64,000 nucleotides of DNA from Bacteroidota bacterium (GTDB lineage: Bacteria > Bacteroidota > Ignavibacteria > Kapaibacteriales > UBA2268). The notes under the pieces are model-generated. The model was not told the DNA's origin, searched no databases, and saw nothing but the letters and a program-made list of their open reading frames with translations. The translations under genes and the position numbers were made by a program. Location of the stretch: NCBI GenBank assembly GCA_004322215.1, contig SCSM01000023.1, forward strand, positions 62,001-126,000. Direction: 5' to 3'. Shown here one piece after another: positions 29,392-38,858 of the stretch (position 1 is the first letter of the stretch; each line of letters opens with the position of its first letter).

Positions 29392-30018
29392 ATGAAGAGA
29401 ATTTATTTTTCCATACTGGTGCTGTTTGTAATAAGCTTTGGATTAATTTATTCGCAAACATTGAATAAAGAAGAGGTATTTAAAAAACTTTTGGATAAAT
29501 ACGGCAAAATGAAATCAGTTTCATTCAAATTTACTTCACCTGACGGAAAAAATTTGGGAGGTTCCCTGATTGCCGAAAGAGGGAACAAATATGTGATTGA
29601 TACCAGGGACAGGGATGTTTATTGCAATGGCGAAACAATATGGAACCATTCTATCAGTGATAATGATGTTCTGATAAGTGTTTTTGACAAGTCGAATATA
29701 AGCCCTATGTCGCTCGAAAGTTTTTTCTTTAATTTTCTGGAACTATATGTTCCGACTGAGTTGAGTGAATCAACATCTTCTCTTGGTACAAAATCTTTTA
29801 TCATTCAATTATCTCCCAAAGGAGAAAAATCTTATGATATTGATGATGTTAAAATATGGATTGAACCAAAGAATTATGTAATCAAATCTGTCAAATTGAA
29901 AATTGCCGGGAAAATCCAGACTTTAAATATCGAAGATTTGGTACTTGATAAGAATTACCCGGATAAAACATTTGAATATGTTTCAACCGGTAAAGAACAT
30001 ATTATCGATTTCAGGTAA
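29392..30018 (+). CDS. LolA-like periplasmic lipoprotein carrier
   Basis: The 208-residue protein has a signal peptide (1-21, cleaved after LIYSQ) and a LolA-like domain: KLLDKYGKMKSVSFKFTS followed by short strands (NKYVIDTRDRDVYCNGETIWNHS) and KIWIEPKNYVIKSVKLK. LolA ferries lipoproteins from the inner to the outer membrane. AGGAG precedes the ATG and the gene follows DUF3108 in a likely operon. Given the many lipoproteins in this window the role is sensible. Confidence 0.85.
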   Translation: MKRIYFSILVLFVISFGLIYSQTLNKEEVFKKLLDKYGKMKSVSFKFTSPDGKNLGGSLIAERGNKYVIDTRDRDVYCNGETIWNHSISDNDVLISVFDKSNISPMSLESFFFNFLELYVPTELSESTSSLGTKSFIIQLSPKGEKSYDIDDVKIWIEPKNYVIKSVKLKIAGKIQTLNIEDLVLDKNYPDKTFEYVSTGKEHIIDFR

Positions 30019-30131
30019 GATAGAAAACCATTATTAAATTTCATTATGTAAATAATAAACTTATAGTGTTATTTACTCATTTCATAATCCTGCAAATCTT
30101 GAATATTTGTCAAACAATATTGGTGGATTAA

Positions 30132-30159
30132 ACGATATTATTTTTACGATATTATTTTT
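30132..30159. repeat. Tandem 14-base repeat (x2)
   Basis: ACGATATTATTTTT occurs twice back to back (30132-30145 and 30146-30159) in the leader region before the TonB-dependent receptor. The rest of this 223-base gap is plain AT-rich sequence. Confidence 0.6.
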
Positions 30160-30241
30160 TTATGATAAGTTAAAAAAATAATTTTGTGAGCTAAAATATT
30201 AATATAAATAAATTTTTTTTTTATACGCATTGAGGATTTTC

Positions 30242-32188
30242 ATGATAAGAATAAATTTTTTAACTATTTTCATTTTTATTTGTTCTATTCAATTATCTTT
30301 ATCAAAGACAGACAAGACTGATTCGAATAAGGTATTTATTATGGATGGAGTTGTTGTAACTGCAAGTAGAATACCGTCTTTATATTCATCAACATCGAGG
30401 ATAATGAACATAGTATCTAAGAAAGACATATTTAATTCACCTGCAAATAGCATTAATCGTTTAATGAAAAATATTCCCGATATAGATTTAAGACAAAGAG
30501 GACCTTTCGATGTTCAGTCGGATGTTGGTATTAGAGGTGGGACTTATGACCAGACATTGATACTCGTTAATGGTATAAAGGTTAATGATTCACAAACAGG
30601 ACATCATAATTTAGACCTGCCGGTAAGTTTAAATGACATAGAACGAATAGAAGTTGTTAAAGGTGCGTGTTCTCGGGTACTCGGGCAAGATGCTTTTGAC
30701 GGTGCTATAAATATAATTACAAAAGAAGGTGAAGCAAGAGAACTGATGCTGGACATCGGGGGAGGGCAGTATGGTTCATATAATTTAGCTGGCACACTTT
30801 CTTATAATTTTGATAAATTCAGTAATTATTTATCAATTTCCAAATCCGGCTCTGGAGGATATATTACAGATACAGATTTTCAGAACTGGAATATTTTTTA
30901 CAAAGGCGGAATAAGTACTGACATTGGAGAATTCAGTGCAGATGCCGGTTATACGGGTAAAGATTTCGGTGCAAACAGTTTCTACACACCAGCATTTCCA
31001 AATCAATTTGAATCAACAAGAACACTTTTTGGGTCGGCAAAATATACTACGGGAGATAAAGTCAAATTCACTGTTAGTGTTTATGACAGGCAACACAAAG
31101 ATAAGTTTGAACTATTTCGCGATAATCCGGCGGATTGGTATTCAGGTCATAATTATCATTTAACAAATATTATTGGTGGAAGTACAGATATTTCTTTTGA
31201 GTGGTCGGGGGGTAAAACTTCGATAGGAACAGAATTGAGAAATGAAAACATACACAGTAATATTTTGGGAAATTCTACGGGAGATTCAATACCCGTACCG
31301 GGCGAACATGGTGCATATTATACTAAATATGGTTCAAGAGATAATATCAGTCTCTTTCTTGAGCATAATCTGAGTTTCAAAGATTTATTTTTTTCCGGTG
31401 GCTTTATGATGGATTGGATTACTGATTACAAAATGAAAATCTATGGTGGCTTGGATATTGGGATTAAATTAAATGATAAAATTCATTTAATTGGTTCGAT
31501 CAATCAGTCATTCAGGGTTCCCACATTTACAGATTTATACTATAATGGTCCATCAAATACAGGGAATCCGAATCTGAAACCGGAAGAAGCATTAACATTA
31601 GAAACCGGACTAAAATATGTTGGTGATAACATCAGTACATATATATCGGTATTCAATAGGAATGGGAAGGATATTATAGATTGGGTAAGAACAGCAGACA
31701 CTCTGCTTTGGCTAAGTATGAATCTTACAAGTGTTTCGAGCATAGGAACAGAATTTTCGTTTAATTATTATCCGACAGAAGAAATTTTTAAAATCTTTCA
31801 GATTAATTCGGTAAATATAAGCTATACTTATATATGGATGAACAAACAAAGCGGCAATTATTTTTCGAATTATGTTCTCGATTACTTAAAGCACAAAATG
31901 ACATTAAATATTCAACATTCGATTATTGACAAACTTGGTATGAACTGGAACATCACTGTTGAAGACAGGGAGGGAACTTATTATGATGTAAATGCTAACA
32001 GGGAGAAAGAATATAATCCTTTTCTACTTCTCGATGCAAGATTATTTTATAATTTTAATTCGTTCAATTTCTATATCGAAGGAACAAATCTGCTGAATAC
32101 ATTTTATCGTGACCACAGCTATGTCCCGACACCCGGGAGATGGTTGTTGTGCGGTTTTAAATATAATTTGAATTTGGAAAATAGATGA
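30242..32188 (+). CDS. TonB-dependent outer-membrane receptor
   Basis: The 648-residue receptor has a signal peptide (1-20), a TonB-box-like stretch and plug domain (DGVVVTASRIP, LMKNIPDIDLRQRG, DVGIRGGTYDQTLILVNGIKVND, IERIEVVKGACSRVLGQDAFDGAINIIT) and a barrel with repeated aromatic strands. The overall plug signature resembles BtuB/CirA-type receptors. The ligand is unknown; no riboswitch or Fur-like box was seen upstream. Start set at ATG 30242 with GAGG upstream; a TTG four codons earlier overlaps that site. Confidence 0.95.
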   Translation: MIRINFLTIFIFICSIQLSLSKTDKTDSNKVFIMDGVVVTASRIPSLYSSTSRIMNIVSKKDIFNSPANSINRLMKNIPDIDLRQRGPFDVQSDVGIRGGTYDQTLILVNGIKVNDSQTGHHNLDLPVSLNDIERIEVVKGACSRVLGQDAFDGAINIITKEGEARELMLDIGGGQYGSYNLAGTLSYNFDKFSNYLSISKSGSGGYITDTDFQNWNIFYKGGISTDIGEFSADAGYTGKDFGANSFYTPAFPNQFESTRTLFGSAKYTTGDKVKFTVSVYDRQHKDKFELFRDNPADWYSGHNYHLTNIIGGSTDISFEWSGGKTSIGTELRNENIHSNILGNSTGDSIPVPGEHGAYYTKYGSRDNISLFLEHNLSFKDLFFSGGFMMDWITDYKMKIYGGLDIGIKLNDKIHLIGSINQSFRVPTFTDLYYNGPSNTGNPNLKPEEALTLETGLKYVGDNISTYISVFNRNGKDIIDWVRTADTLLWLSMNLTSVSSIGTEFSFNYYPTEEIFKIFQINSVNISYTYIWMNKQSGNYFSNYVLDYLKHKMTLNIQHSIIDKLGMNWNITVEDREGTYYDVNANREKEYNPFLLLDARLFYNFNSFNFYIEGTNLLNTFYRDHSYVPTPGRWLLCGFKYNLNLENR

Positions 32189-32358
32189 TTATAATTCAAT
32201 TTTCAGATAGGATATTTTTATAATCAATATAGTTTATTAATAATTTCATTTAATTATTATTAATTATGCCGATAATAGTAATTAAATAAGTTTATAAATT
32301 TTAAAACTATTTTATTTATTTTAATTATAATAATATATTTGTTAAAGTTTTAATTATT

Positions 32359-32994
32359 ATGATGAACAAATTATTTTTTTATATTATTATATCTGTTTTC
32401 ATAGGATTAATTTCCTGTTCATCAGTAAGAACAAATACTTCTACAAGAAAACAGCCACTTCCAAAATCAATTGCAAATAAAATGCAGAATACAAAACAGC
32501 AGGAACCATCCAAACAAGCCGTCAAACCAAAATCAAGATTTACAGATACTACCAAAGTAGTCATCAAACCGAATATCAGGACTACTCATGTATCTATTAA
32601 TACCCAACTCGATTCGGCAATTTTCAATTTTGAAAAAGGAAGCGAGGAGGGAGATATTGAAAAAAGAGATAAGTCATGTCTTGAAATCAGGTCATTTGCC
32701 GAAACTTTTGCTGAAGGTGATTCTTTGAAGTTCGAGGCATTATTTTATAAATGCGAATGCCTGATTTATAAAGAAAATTATGCAGAAGCTGAAAAAGAAT
32801 TATCCGATTTGATTAATGATAAGCAAATACCAAATTCAGTTCTGGAAAGGTCTCTTATCCGGCTCGGACAGGTATATTGTGCCATGGAAAGGAGTAAAGA
32901 GGCAAATGCAATATTTGCAAAATTCAATAAGATATTTCCTAATTCAATTTATAAAGAATTTGCAAATTGCGAATCAATCAGGAATTCTGAATAA
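32359..32994 (+). CDS. TPR-like lipoprotein
   Basis: The 211-residue lipoprotein has a signal ending GLISCSS, a Lys/Thr/Gln-rich linker (20-75), and a helical region (80-211) with TPR-like pairs (FEALFYKCECLIYKENYAEAEKELSDLI, LIRLGQVYCAMERSKEANAIFAKF) similar to outer-membrane assembly or tol-pal accessory proteins. A TATATTTG site at 32334-32341 may be its promoter, 18 bases before the start. It converges on pdxB with stop codons directly abutting. Confidence 0.8.
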   Translation: MMNKLFFYIIISVFIGLISCSSVRTNTSTRKQPLPKSIANKMQNTKQQEPSKQAVKPKSRFTDTTKVVIKPNIRTTHVSINTQLDSAIFNFEKGSEEGDIEKRDKSCLEIRSFAETFAEGDSLKFEALFYKCECLIYKENYAEAEKELSDLINDKQIPNSVLERSLIRLGQVYCAMERSKEANAIFAKFNKIFPNSIYKEFANCESIRNSE

Positions 32995-34077
32995 TCAAAG
33001 AATTTCCCTTCTGACGGGATAATTTTTTCTCATTCTATCGAATATATCAACATCATTATTATTTTCAGTTGACAGCATTTCTTTTAATTTAGCAGTGTCT
33101 TTATTTAGTTCCCTCGATTTTTGTAAAAGAGAAAATAACATATCACAATCATTGAAATTTCCGTGAGACATCGGTTTGTATTTAGATAATTCAAGGTTAA
33201 TTTCAGAATAATCCGGCTCGATTCCTGAATGAGTTTTAAAAGCGTCAGCCATCATTTTAGCTCCCCTGATTTTACCGTCTCTCGAATAGCCGGCAATATG
33301 CGGTGTTGCTATTAATGATTTATTGACAAGGTTTTTATTAATATACGGTTCATTTTCCCATACATCAATTGCTGTGATAATCCCATCTGATTGAATTTTG
33401 GACAATAATTCCGATTCTTCTACTACACCGCCACGTGAAGTATGAATAAATAATGAACAGGACTTTATTAGTTTAATATTTTTACTAAAAAGTTTGTAAG
33501 TTGGATATAAACTTTCTTTTGTTAGGGGTACATGATTAGTAATAATATCGGCATTTTTACAAATGTCATCCAATTCTGAATATTTGACATAATCAGGAAA
33601 TGAATAATTCTCGTCCTTTAAAGGTGGGTCATTCACAAGGATGTTCAAACCCAAGTGTTCTGAATATTTCGCAATTAATTTCCCTATGTTGCCGAACCCG
33701 ACAATTCCAATAGTTTTATTATTGATTTCTTGCTGTAACACCTTACTCCATAATAAAATCGAATAGACTACATATTCAGCGACTGAATTTGCATTTGAAC
33801 CGGGAGCAAAAGCGAATGTTATTTTCTTATTTTTTAGATATTGTGTATCAACATGGTCGGTTCCTGAGGTTGCTGTTCCAATGAAATTTACCTGAGTGCC
33901 CTCTATTAATTCCGAATTAATATTAGTAGTTGACCTTATGAAAAGATAAGTGCATCCATTTTCTATCAGGTAATTTCTATTTAAATTACGTCCTGAAAAT
34001 CGAATTACTGCACCACAGGATTCAAGAGCATTTCCAAGTAATGGTATATTTTCATCAATGAAAATAATTTGTTTCAT
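32995..34077 (-). CDS. pdxB: Erythronate-4-phosphate dehydrogenase
   Basis: The 360-residue D-2-hydroxyacid dehydrogenase matches PdxB, which oxidises 4-phospho-erythronate in the DXP-dependent pyridoxal-phosphate pathway. It opens with IFIDENIPLL, has ATSGTDHVD, FAPGSNANSVAEYV, the NAD motif GIVGFGNIG, and catalytic His in IATPHIAGYSRDGK, followed by the PdxB-specific C-terminal dimerisation tail (about 285-360). It is slightly shorter than the E. coli enzyme. Its stop codon directly abuts that of the convergent gene, with no terminator between. Confidence 0.93.
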   Translation of the reverse strand: MKQIIFIDENIPLLGNALESCGAVIRFSGRNLNRNYLIENGCTYLFIRSTTNINSELIEGTQVNFIGTATSGTDHVDTQYLKNKKITFAFAPGSNANSVAEYVVYSILLWSKVLQQEINNKTIGIVGFGNIGKLIAKYSEHLGLNILVNDPPLKDENYSFPDYVKYSELDDICKNADIITNHVPLTKESLYPTYKLFSKNIKLIKSCSLFIHTSRGGVVEESELLSKIQSDGIITAIDVWENEPYINKNLVNKSLIATPHIAGYSRDGKIRGAKMMADAFKTHSGIEPDYSEINLELSKYKPMSHGNFNDCDMLFSLLQKSRELNKDTAKLKEMLSTENNNDVDIFDRMRKNYPVRREIL

Positions 34078-34138
34078 TATCAGTGTTTACCGGTTTATAA
34101 AAAACATAAATTTAATAATTAGCAATTATTTTGTAAAT

Positions 34139-34146
34139 TAGCTTTG
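34139..34146 (+). promoter_or_regulatory. Bacteroidota-type promoter candidate for panB
   Basis: TAGCTTTG matches the TAnnTTTG -7 element 36 bases before the panB start. A clear TTG -33 element is not seen. Confidence 0.4.
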
Positions 34147-34182
34147 ATATATTAATTTTCAAAAATTATTTGATAAAATAGA

Positions 34183-35010
34183 ATGGATTACGCTGCTGGT
34201 TCTGACCAGATATTTCGAAAGGTAACGACTTTACGGCTTCTTGAAATGAAAAAAGCCGGAATAAAAATCTCCTGTCTAACTGCTTATGATGCCCTTATGG
34301 CAAAAATACTTGATGAATCAGGGATTGACCTGATACTTGTAGGTGATTCTTTGGGTAATGTGGTACAGGGAAAGGAGACTACTTTACCTGTTACACTTGA
34401 AGAAACTATTTACCACACGAAAGCAGTCGTTCAGGGTGCTAAGCGTGCTCTGGTCGTAGCCGACATGCCATTCATGAGCTTCCAGGTATCGCCTGAAGAA
34501 GCATTCAGGAATGCAGGCAAGATTATGAAGGAAACTGGTTGTTCGGCATTAAAGCTTGAAGGTGGAAAACTTGTCGTAGAAGCTATTGCGAGAATGACTG
34601 AAGCAGGTATTCCGGCTATGGGCCATCTTGGACTTACCCCGCAGAGCATTAATAAATTCGGTACTTATAAAGCCCGGGGTACAACAAAAGACGAAGCAGA
34701 CCAAATTTTAAAAGATGCAAAATTGCTTGAAGAAGCAGGTGTGTTTGCAATTGTACTTGAAAAAATCCCGACTGAATTAGGAAAAAGGATTACAGAAGCA
34801 TTGGAAATTCCAACTATAGGAATCGGAGCAGGTCCCTATTGTGACGGTCAAATACTCGTTTATACGGATATGCTTGGATTAACGATAGATTTCAGCCCCA
34901 GATTTGTGAGGCGTTATGCATTATTGTATGATGAAATTAAAAATGCGACAAAAAAATTTACTGAAGATGTAAAAAATAAAAATTTTCCAAATGAACAGGA
35001 AAGTTACTGA
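34183..35010 (+). CDS. panB: 3-methyl-2-oxobutanoate hydroxymethyltransferase
   Basis: The 275-residue enzyme transfers a hydroxymethyl group from methylene-tetrahydrofolate to alpha-ketoisovalerate, the first step of pantothenate synthesis. It shows KISCLTAYDALMAKILDESG, LVGDSLGNVVQG (metal-binding Asp), KLEGG, GHLGLTPQSIN and PTIGIGAGPYCDGQ. The length is normal. The last base of the stop (TGATG) overlaps the start of the next gene, a small lipoprotein, implying translational coupling. No other pantothenate gene is in the window. Confidence 0.96.
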   Translation: MDYAAGSDQIFRKVTTLRLLEMKKAGIKISCLTAYDALMAKILDESGIDLILVGDSLGNVVQGKETTLPVTLEETIYHTKAVVQGAKRALVVADMPFMSFQVSPEEAFRNAGKIMKETGCSALKLEGGKLVVEAIARMTEAGIPAMGHLGLTPQSINKFGTYKARGTTKDEADQILKDAKLLEEAGVFAIVLEKIPTELGKRITEALEIPTIGIGAGPYCDGQILVYTDMLGLTIDFSPRFVRRYALLYDEIKNATKKFTEDVKNKNFPNEQESY

Positions 35011-35420
35011 TGAAATTGAAGATTTTCATGATTTTAATTTTATTTTCATCTGTATTCACATTAAATCTATTGACAGGATGCGGAGAAATGGTTAGTTCGA
35101 GTAATAATTTGGTATTTCCTGATTCATCGGTAAGCTACATAATCAATGTAGAACCATTCATGAGGGTAAAATGTGCTTATAGCGGATGTCATTGCGAACC
35201 GCCAAATAATACTTCTACCCCAATGACAACATGGTTTGAATTGATGGGTTCCGAAAATCTTGGTTTGGTGGTTGCTTATAAACCTGACAGTAGCATTTTA
35301 ATTCAAATACTTGAAGAAAAATTACCCCATAATTACAATGCCTTCCCACATGGTTATATTACTCAGAATCAAATTAAAGGAATGCGGAAATGGATCGAAG
35401 AAGGAGCAAAAAACAATTAA
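35010..35420 (+). CDS. Small lipoprotein with a CxxxxCH haem-like motif
   Basis: This 136-residue lipoprotein (signal ending NLLTGC) contains VKCAYSGCHCEPP, a C-x4-C-H pattern seen in some c-type cytochrome-like domains of Bacteroidota and Planctomycetes, and a C-terminal helix (QIKGMRKWIEEGAKNN) as found at the end of these domains. The start overlaps the panB stop by one base. A haem-binding or redox role is possible, but the four-residue spacing and extra Cys (CHC) leave metal binding or a disulfide as alternatives. Confidence 0.68.
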   Translation: MKLKIFMILILFSSVFTLNLLTGCGEMVSSSNNLVFPDSSVSYIINVEPFMRVKCAYSGCHCEPPNNTSTPMTTWFELMGSENLGLVVAYKPDSSILIQILEEKLPHNYNAFPHGYITQNQIKGMRKWIEEGAKNN

Positions 35421-35482
35421 TTTTGTTTGATAATTAAAGAAAATTACAATGATTTATAGAATTTAAATTTATGGAGTTCAAT

Positions 35483-36505
35483 ATGAAAAAATTATTTACC
35501 ATTATTTCATTTTTAATTATTCCTTTGATTCTTTGGGATTGCAGTCCCAAAGCAGAGCCGGAAGAAATTACAGGAATGACTTTTTACGAAGATGCAGCAG
35601 TGAAATTTTCGATAAAGCATCCGCAGAACTGGATTGTCCAGGCAGTTCCCGGGAGCAGAGTGATATTTTATTCCTCAAAGGGAGCTAAGGATAGGTTTAT
35701 TAATAAATATGAAGCGGAAGGTAAAGCAGGGGCAAAAATTGATGTATATGCAAAAAAACTCGATTCCGGTAAAACATTAGAAGATTTTATGGCATCTACA
35801 AAACTTTTCGATGCAAAAACATATTCGAAACCTGTTAAAGTGAAAATTGACGGAGTTGATGGATTTAAACAAACATATTCTTTTGAATTAAATGACGGCA
35901 CTATGGATGGAGAAGTCTATTATGCCACAAAAGACGGCAAATACGCTACTGCAGTTATCTTCGAAGCATTCGCCGGGACATTGCATGGGTATCATAAATA
36001 TCTCGAGGAAATGCTTGCTTCAGTGAAACTGGCTTATGAACCGGAAGAGAAAAAACCTGAATTAGTATTAGTTGAAGCTGACCCGCCGTCACAAACTCTG
36101 ACAACAATGGGTGGCGAGGGTTATACAATTATGATTCCTGATAATTTTACTTCTTCCACCGGTAAGGCAAAAGATGCTATCGGTTCGAGGAATTATATTG
36201 GGGACCGCAGAGCTGATTGTAATATCCAGATTGATGTGATTGATGCAACTAAACAACAGAATTTGAAAAAAATAGTTGATGACAACAAAGCCAAATATGG
36301 TAATTCAACTCCTTCAGCTACTTCCTTAGGTGGACAATCAGCTTATGTATTCAGCTATACACCGGGAAGGAACGTACAAAGCAGAGTGTATTTTGTAATC
36401 AAAGGTAATAAGTTATTCCGCATAACAATGAATTGGTTCAAAGGCGAGGAGGCATCATATTTACCGGTATTTGAAAAATCAATTAAGAGCATAAAGTTTC
36501 AGTAA
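35483..36505 (+). CDS. Lipoprotein with two PsbP-like domains
   Basis: The 340-residue lipoprotein (signal ending LILWDC) has two similar alpha-beta halves. The first (about 25-175) begins FYEDAAVKFSIKHPQNWIVQ; the second (about 200-340) begins GGEGYTIMIPDNF. This pattern resembles PsbP/DUF1795-type domains, which bind partner proteins or metal in the periplasm. The start at 35483 is preceded by GGAG; the ATG at 35471 lies in that site. A terminator follows. Confidence 0.75.
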   Translation: MKKLFTIISFLIIPLILWDCSPKAEPEEITGMTFYEDAAVKFSIKHPQNWIVQAVPGSRVIFYSSKGAKDRFINKYEAEGKAGAKIDVYAKKLDSGKTLEDFMASTKLFDAKTYSKPVKVKIDGVDGFKQTYSFELNDGTMDGEVYYATKDGKYATAVIFEAFAGTLHGYHKYLEEMLASVKLAYEPEEKKPELVLVEADPPSQTLTTMGGEGYTIMIPDNFTSSTGKAKDAIGSRNYIGDRRADCNIQIDVIDATKQQNLKKIVDDNKAKYGNSTPSATSLGGQSAYVFSYTPGRNVQSRVYFVIKGNKLFRITMNWFKGEEASYLPVFEKSIKSIKFQ

Positions 36506-36527
36506 AGAAGAAAATTAATTAATTTTG

Positions 36528-36560
36528 AGGCAGGGTTTATATAAGACTCTGCCTTTTTTT
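36528..36560 (+). terminator. Terminator after the PsbP-like lipoprotein gene
   Basis: AGGCAGGGT (36528-36536) pairs with ACTCTGCCT (36546-36554) with one mismatch and is followed by seven T residues. It overlaps the upstream part of the next open frame, which supports the later start at 36585. Confidence 0.8.
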
Positions 36561-36584
36561 GTAAATCAGTTTCAATTTCATCAA

Positions 36585-37115
36585 ATGAAAAACAAAATTT
36601 ATACAAATAAAATAAATACACCAATCGGGGAAATGATTGCAGCTGCTTCGGGTGAAGGGCTATGCCTGCTTGAATTTAACGACAGGCCTGCTTTACCTAA
36701 AGAACTTGAGGATTTAAAAATATTACTCAATGCCGAAATTGTTGAAGGAGAGCATGATCTAATTGCTCAGACCAAAATCCAGATTGACGAGTATTTCCAA
36801 GGGAAGAGAAAAGAATTTTCAATAAAACTAAATACTCCAGGTACAGAATTTCAAAAGCAAGTATGGTCGGTATTGATAGATATACCCTATGGAAATACCA
36901 GAACATATAAAAACCAGGCAGCAAAACTCGGTAATCCGTCTTCAATACGTGCAGTGGGGAAAGCAAACGGCGAAAACAGGATTGCAATAATAATTCCATG
37001 CCACAGGGTAATCGGAGCAAACGGAGATTTAATCGGTTATGGCGGTGGTCTGTGGAGGAAGCATTATTTACTTGAATTTGAAGCTAAGATAAAAAATAAT
37101 TATTCATTATTTTAA
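36585..37115 (+). CDS. ogt: Methylated-DNA-protein cysteine S-methyltransferase
   Basis: The 176-residue enzyme carries the PCHRV active site (IIPCHRVIGANGDLIGYGGGLWRK) and the helix-turn-helix VWSVLIDIPYGNTRTYK, both diagnostic of O6-alkylguanine-DNA alkyltransferases. It repairs O6-methylguanine by suicide transfer to the cysteine. It lacks an AdaA/DNA glycosylase extension, so it is the Ogt-type repair enzyme. An upstream-extended frame from 36525 would include the terminator and is rejected. Confidence 0.92.
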   Translation: MKNKIYTNKINTPIGEMIAAASGEGLCLLEFNDRPALPKELEDLKILLNAEIVEGEHDLIAQTKIQIDEYFQGKRKEFSIKLNTPGTEFQKQVWSVLIDIPYGNTRTYKNQAAKLGNPSSIRAVGKANGENRIAIIIPCHRVIGANGDLIGYGGGLWRKHYLLEFEAKIKNNYSLF

Positions 37116-37147
37116 TAGATTGATAGAAATAATAATATAAATTAATT

Positions 37148-38689
37148 ATGCAAACAAACGAGAAAATAATCATACTCGATTTCGGAGCTCAATATACACA
37201 GCTCATAGCCCGAAAAGTGCGTGAGAATGGTGTATATGCCGAAATATATCCATTTAATATTTCTTTTGAAAAACTGAAAGAGCTTAATCCGAAAGGCATA
37301 ATTCTTTCGGGCGGTCCTTCAAGCGTTTATGATAAAGAAGCTCCAATCCCATCATTTGATGTAGCAGATTTCGGTGTTCCTGTGCTTGGTATTTGCTATG
37401 GGCTTCAGCTTATTGCATATAAAAAAGGTGGTGTGGTTGACAGTGCTGCAAGGCGTGAGTATGGAAGAGCAGAATTATTAATAGATTCGCATGAAGATTT
37501 ATTTCTTGATTTGCCTTCTTCAACGACAGTGTGGATGAGCCACGGAGACGCTCTAAAGGAGCCACCAAAGGGATATGAGATAATTGCTCATTCGGATAAT
37601 TCACCGATTTGTGCTGTGCGTTCTAAGGACAGGAAAGTATTTGGAGTGCAATTCCATCCTGAAGTTCACCATACTCAACTTGGAAATAAGATTCTAAGCA
37701 ATTTTGTAAGAAGTATCTGCGGATGTCGAGAGGTTTGGAATGCGGAATCATTTATCGAATCGTCAATAAAAGATATTAGTGAAAAAGTAGGAAATGATGG
37801 TGTACTTCTTGCACTCAGCGGCGGAGTGGATTCAACTGTTGCCGCAGTCCTGCTTCATAAAGCTATTGGTGAAAAGCTTCATTGCGTACATATTGATTCG
37901 GGTGTGATGCGTACAGACGAAAGCAAAACAGTCGTTGATTTGTTCAATCAATCATTTAAAATTCCTGTCGAACTTGTAGATGGTTCGGATTTGTTTCTTA
38001 AAAGATTGAAAGATGTCGAAGACCCAGAGCAAAAGAGGAAAATAATAGGTAAAACATTCATTGATTTGTTTGAAGAAACTGCAAAGAAATATAAAGATAC
38101 AAAATGGCTCGGACAAGGCACTTTATATCCTGATGTAATCGAATCTCTATCAGTGAAAGGTCCTTCTGCAACAATCAAGAGCCATCATAATGTTGGTGGA
38201 TTACCTGAAATGATGAATCTGAAGATAATCGAGCCGTTCAGGGAATTATTTAAGGATGAGGTGCGCGAAGTGGGACGTCAACTTGGCGTGCCTGAATGGT
38301 TTGTCGAGAGACATCCTTTCCCCGGTCCCGGTCTTGCCATACGAATACTCGGAGCAGTTTCGAAAGACCGGCTCGATATATTGAGAAAAGCCGATGACAT
38401 TTACCTTGAAGAAATCAGAAACGCAAAACTCTATGATGAAATCTGGCAGGCATTCGTTGTTCTCCTTCCTGTCTCAAGTGTTGGAGTTATGGGAGACGGA
38501 CGTACTTATGAAAACGTTTGTGCTTTGCGTGCTGTAACCTCTACAGATGGAATGACAGCCGACTGGTATGAATTCCCACAGAATGTATTAGCAAAAATAT
38601 CAAACCGCATAATCAATGAAGTGAGAGGTATAAACAGGGTAGTGTATGATATAACAAGCAAGCCACCCGGGACTATTGAGTGGGAATAG
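37148..38689 (+). CDS. guaA: GMP synthase (glutamine-hydrolysing)
   Basis: The 513-residue GMP synthase converts XMP to GMP. The class-I glutaminase half has the catalytic Cys in LGICYGLQL and His/Glu in FHPEVHHT; the ATP-pyrophosphatase half has LSGGVDST; the dimerisation domain ends [16 protein letters not shown]. It is full length. Its last 99 bases have a diverged second copy at 42210-42307, so the gene end seems to be the site of an insertion or of a lost second copy. Confidence 0.97.
   Translation: MQTNEKIIILDFGAQYTQLIARKVRENGVYAEIYPFNISFEKLKELNPKGIILSGGPSSVYDKEAPIPSFDVADFGVPVLGICYGLQLIAYKKGGVVDSAARREYGRAELLIDSHEDLFLDLPSSTTVWMSHGDALKEPPKGYEIIAHSDNSPICAVRSKDRKVFGVQFHPEVHHTQLGNKILSNFVRSICGCREVWNAESFIESSIKDISEKVGNDGVLLALSGGVDSTVAAVLLHKAIGEKLHCVHIDSGVMRTDESKTVVDLFNQSFKIPVELVDGSDLFLKRLKDVEDPEQKRKIIGKTFIDLFEETAKKYKDTKWLGQGTLYPDVIESLSVKGPSATIKSHHNVGGLPEMMNLKIIEPFRELFKDEVREVGRQLGVPEWFVERHPFPGPGLAIRILGAVSKDRLDILRKADDIYLEEIRNAKLYDEIWQAFVVLLPVSSVGVMGDGRTYENVCALRAVTSTDGMTADWYEFPQNVLAKISNRIINEVRGINRVVYDITSKPPGTIEWE
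38591..38689 (+). repeat. Direct repeat copy A: 3' end of guaA
   Basis: The 99-base guaA end is repeated in the same orientation at 42210-42307 with about 21 differences. The longest shared run is AGGGTAGTGTATGATATAAC, followed after one base by AGCAAGCCACCCGGGAC. Confidence 0.85.
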
Positions 38690-38791
38690 GGATTAAATTT
38701 GATTCAATTATTTTCTGGAAGATTAACAGAAAATTTGATGTAAAGTAGCAGATAGCATGGTATATTCCTATTAAACCATTAAATAGTTTAA

Positions 38792-38855
38792 GCATACGAA
38801 AACATTGATATTATGTATTTCCCTGACATTACTTTACAAATTGTTAGACGTATGC
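38792..38855 (-). repeat. attC-like imperfect hairpin after the 656-residue gene
   Basis: GCATACG (38792-38798) pairs perfectly with CGTATGC (38849-38855); inside these, after unequal bulges, AACA pairs with TGTT. On the minus strand the sequence after the gene's stop includes GTCTAAC, which fits the RYYYAAC core of integron attC sites, but the matching GTTRRRY core is not intact. The 64-base size is within the attC range. This is a suggestive likeness only. Confidence 0.4.
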
Positions 38856-38858
38856 CCT

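Noticed and set aside
36525-36584. Upstream start for the alkyltransferase
   Set aside because: It lies within the terminator of the preceding gene; the ATG at 36585 matches the normal family start.
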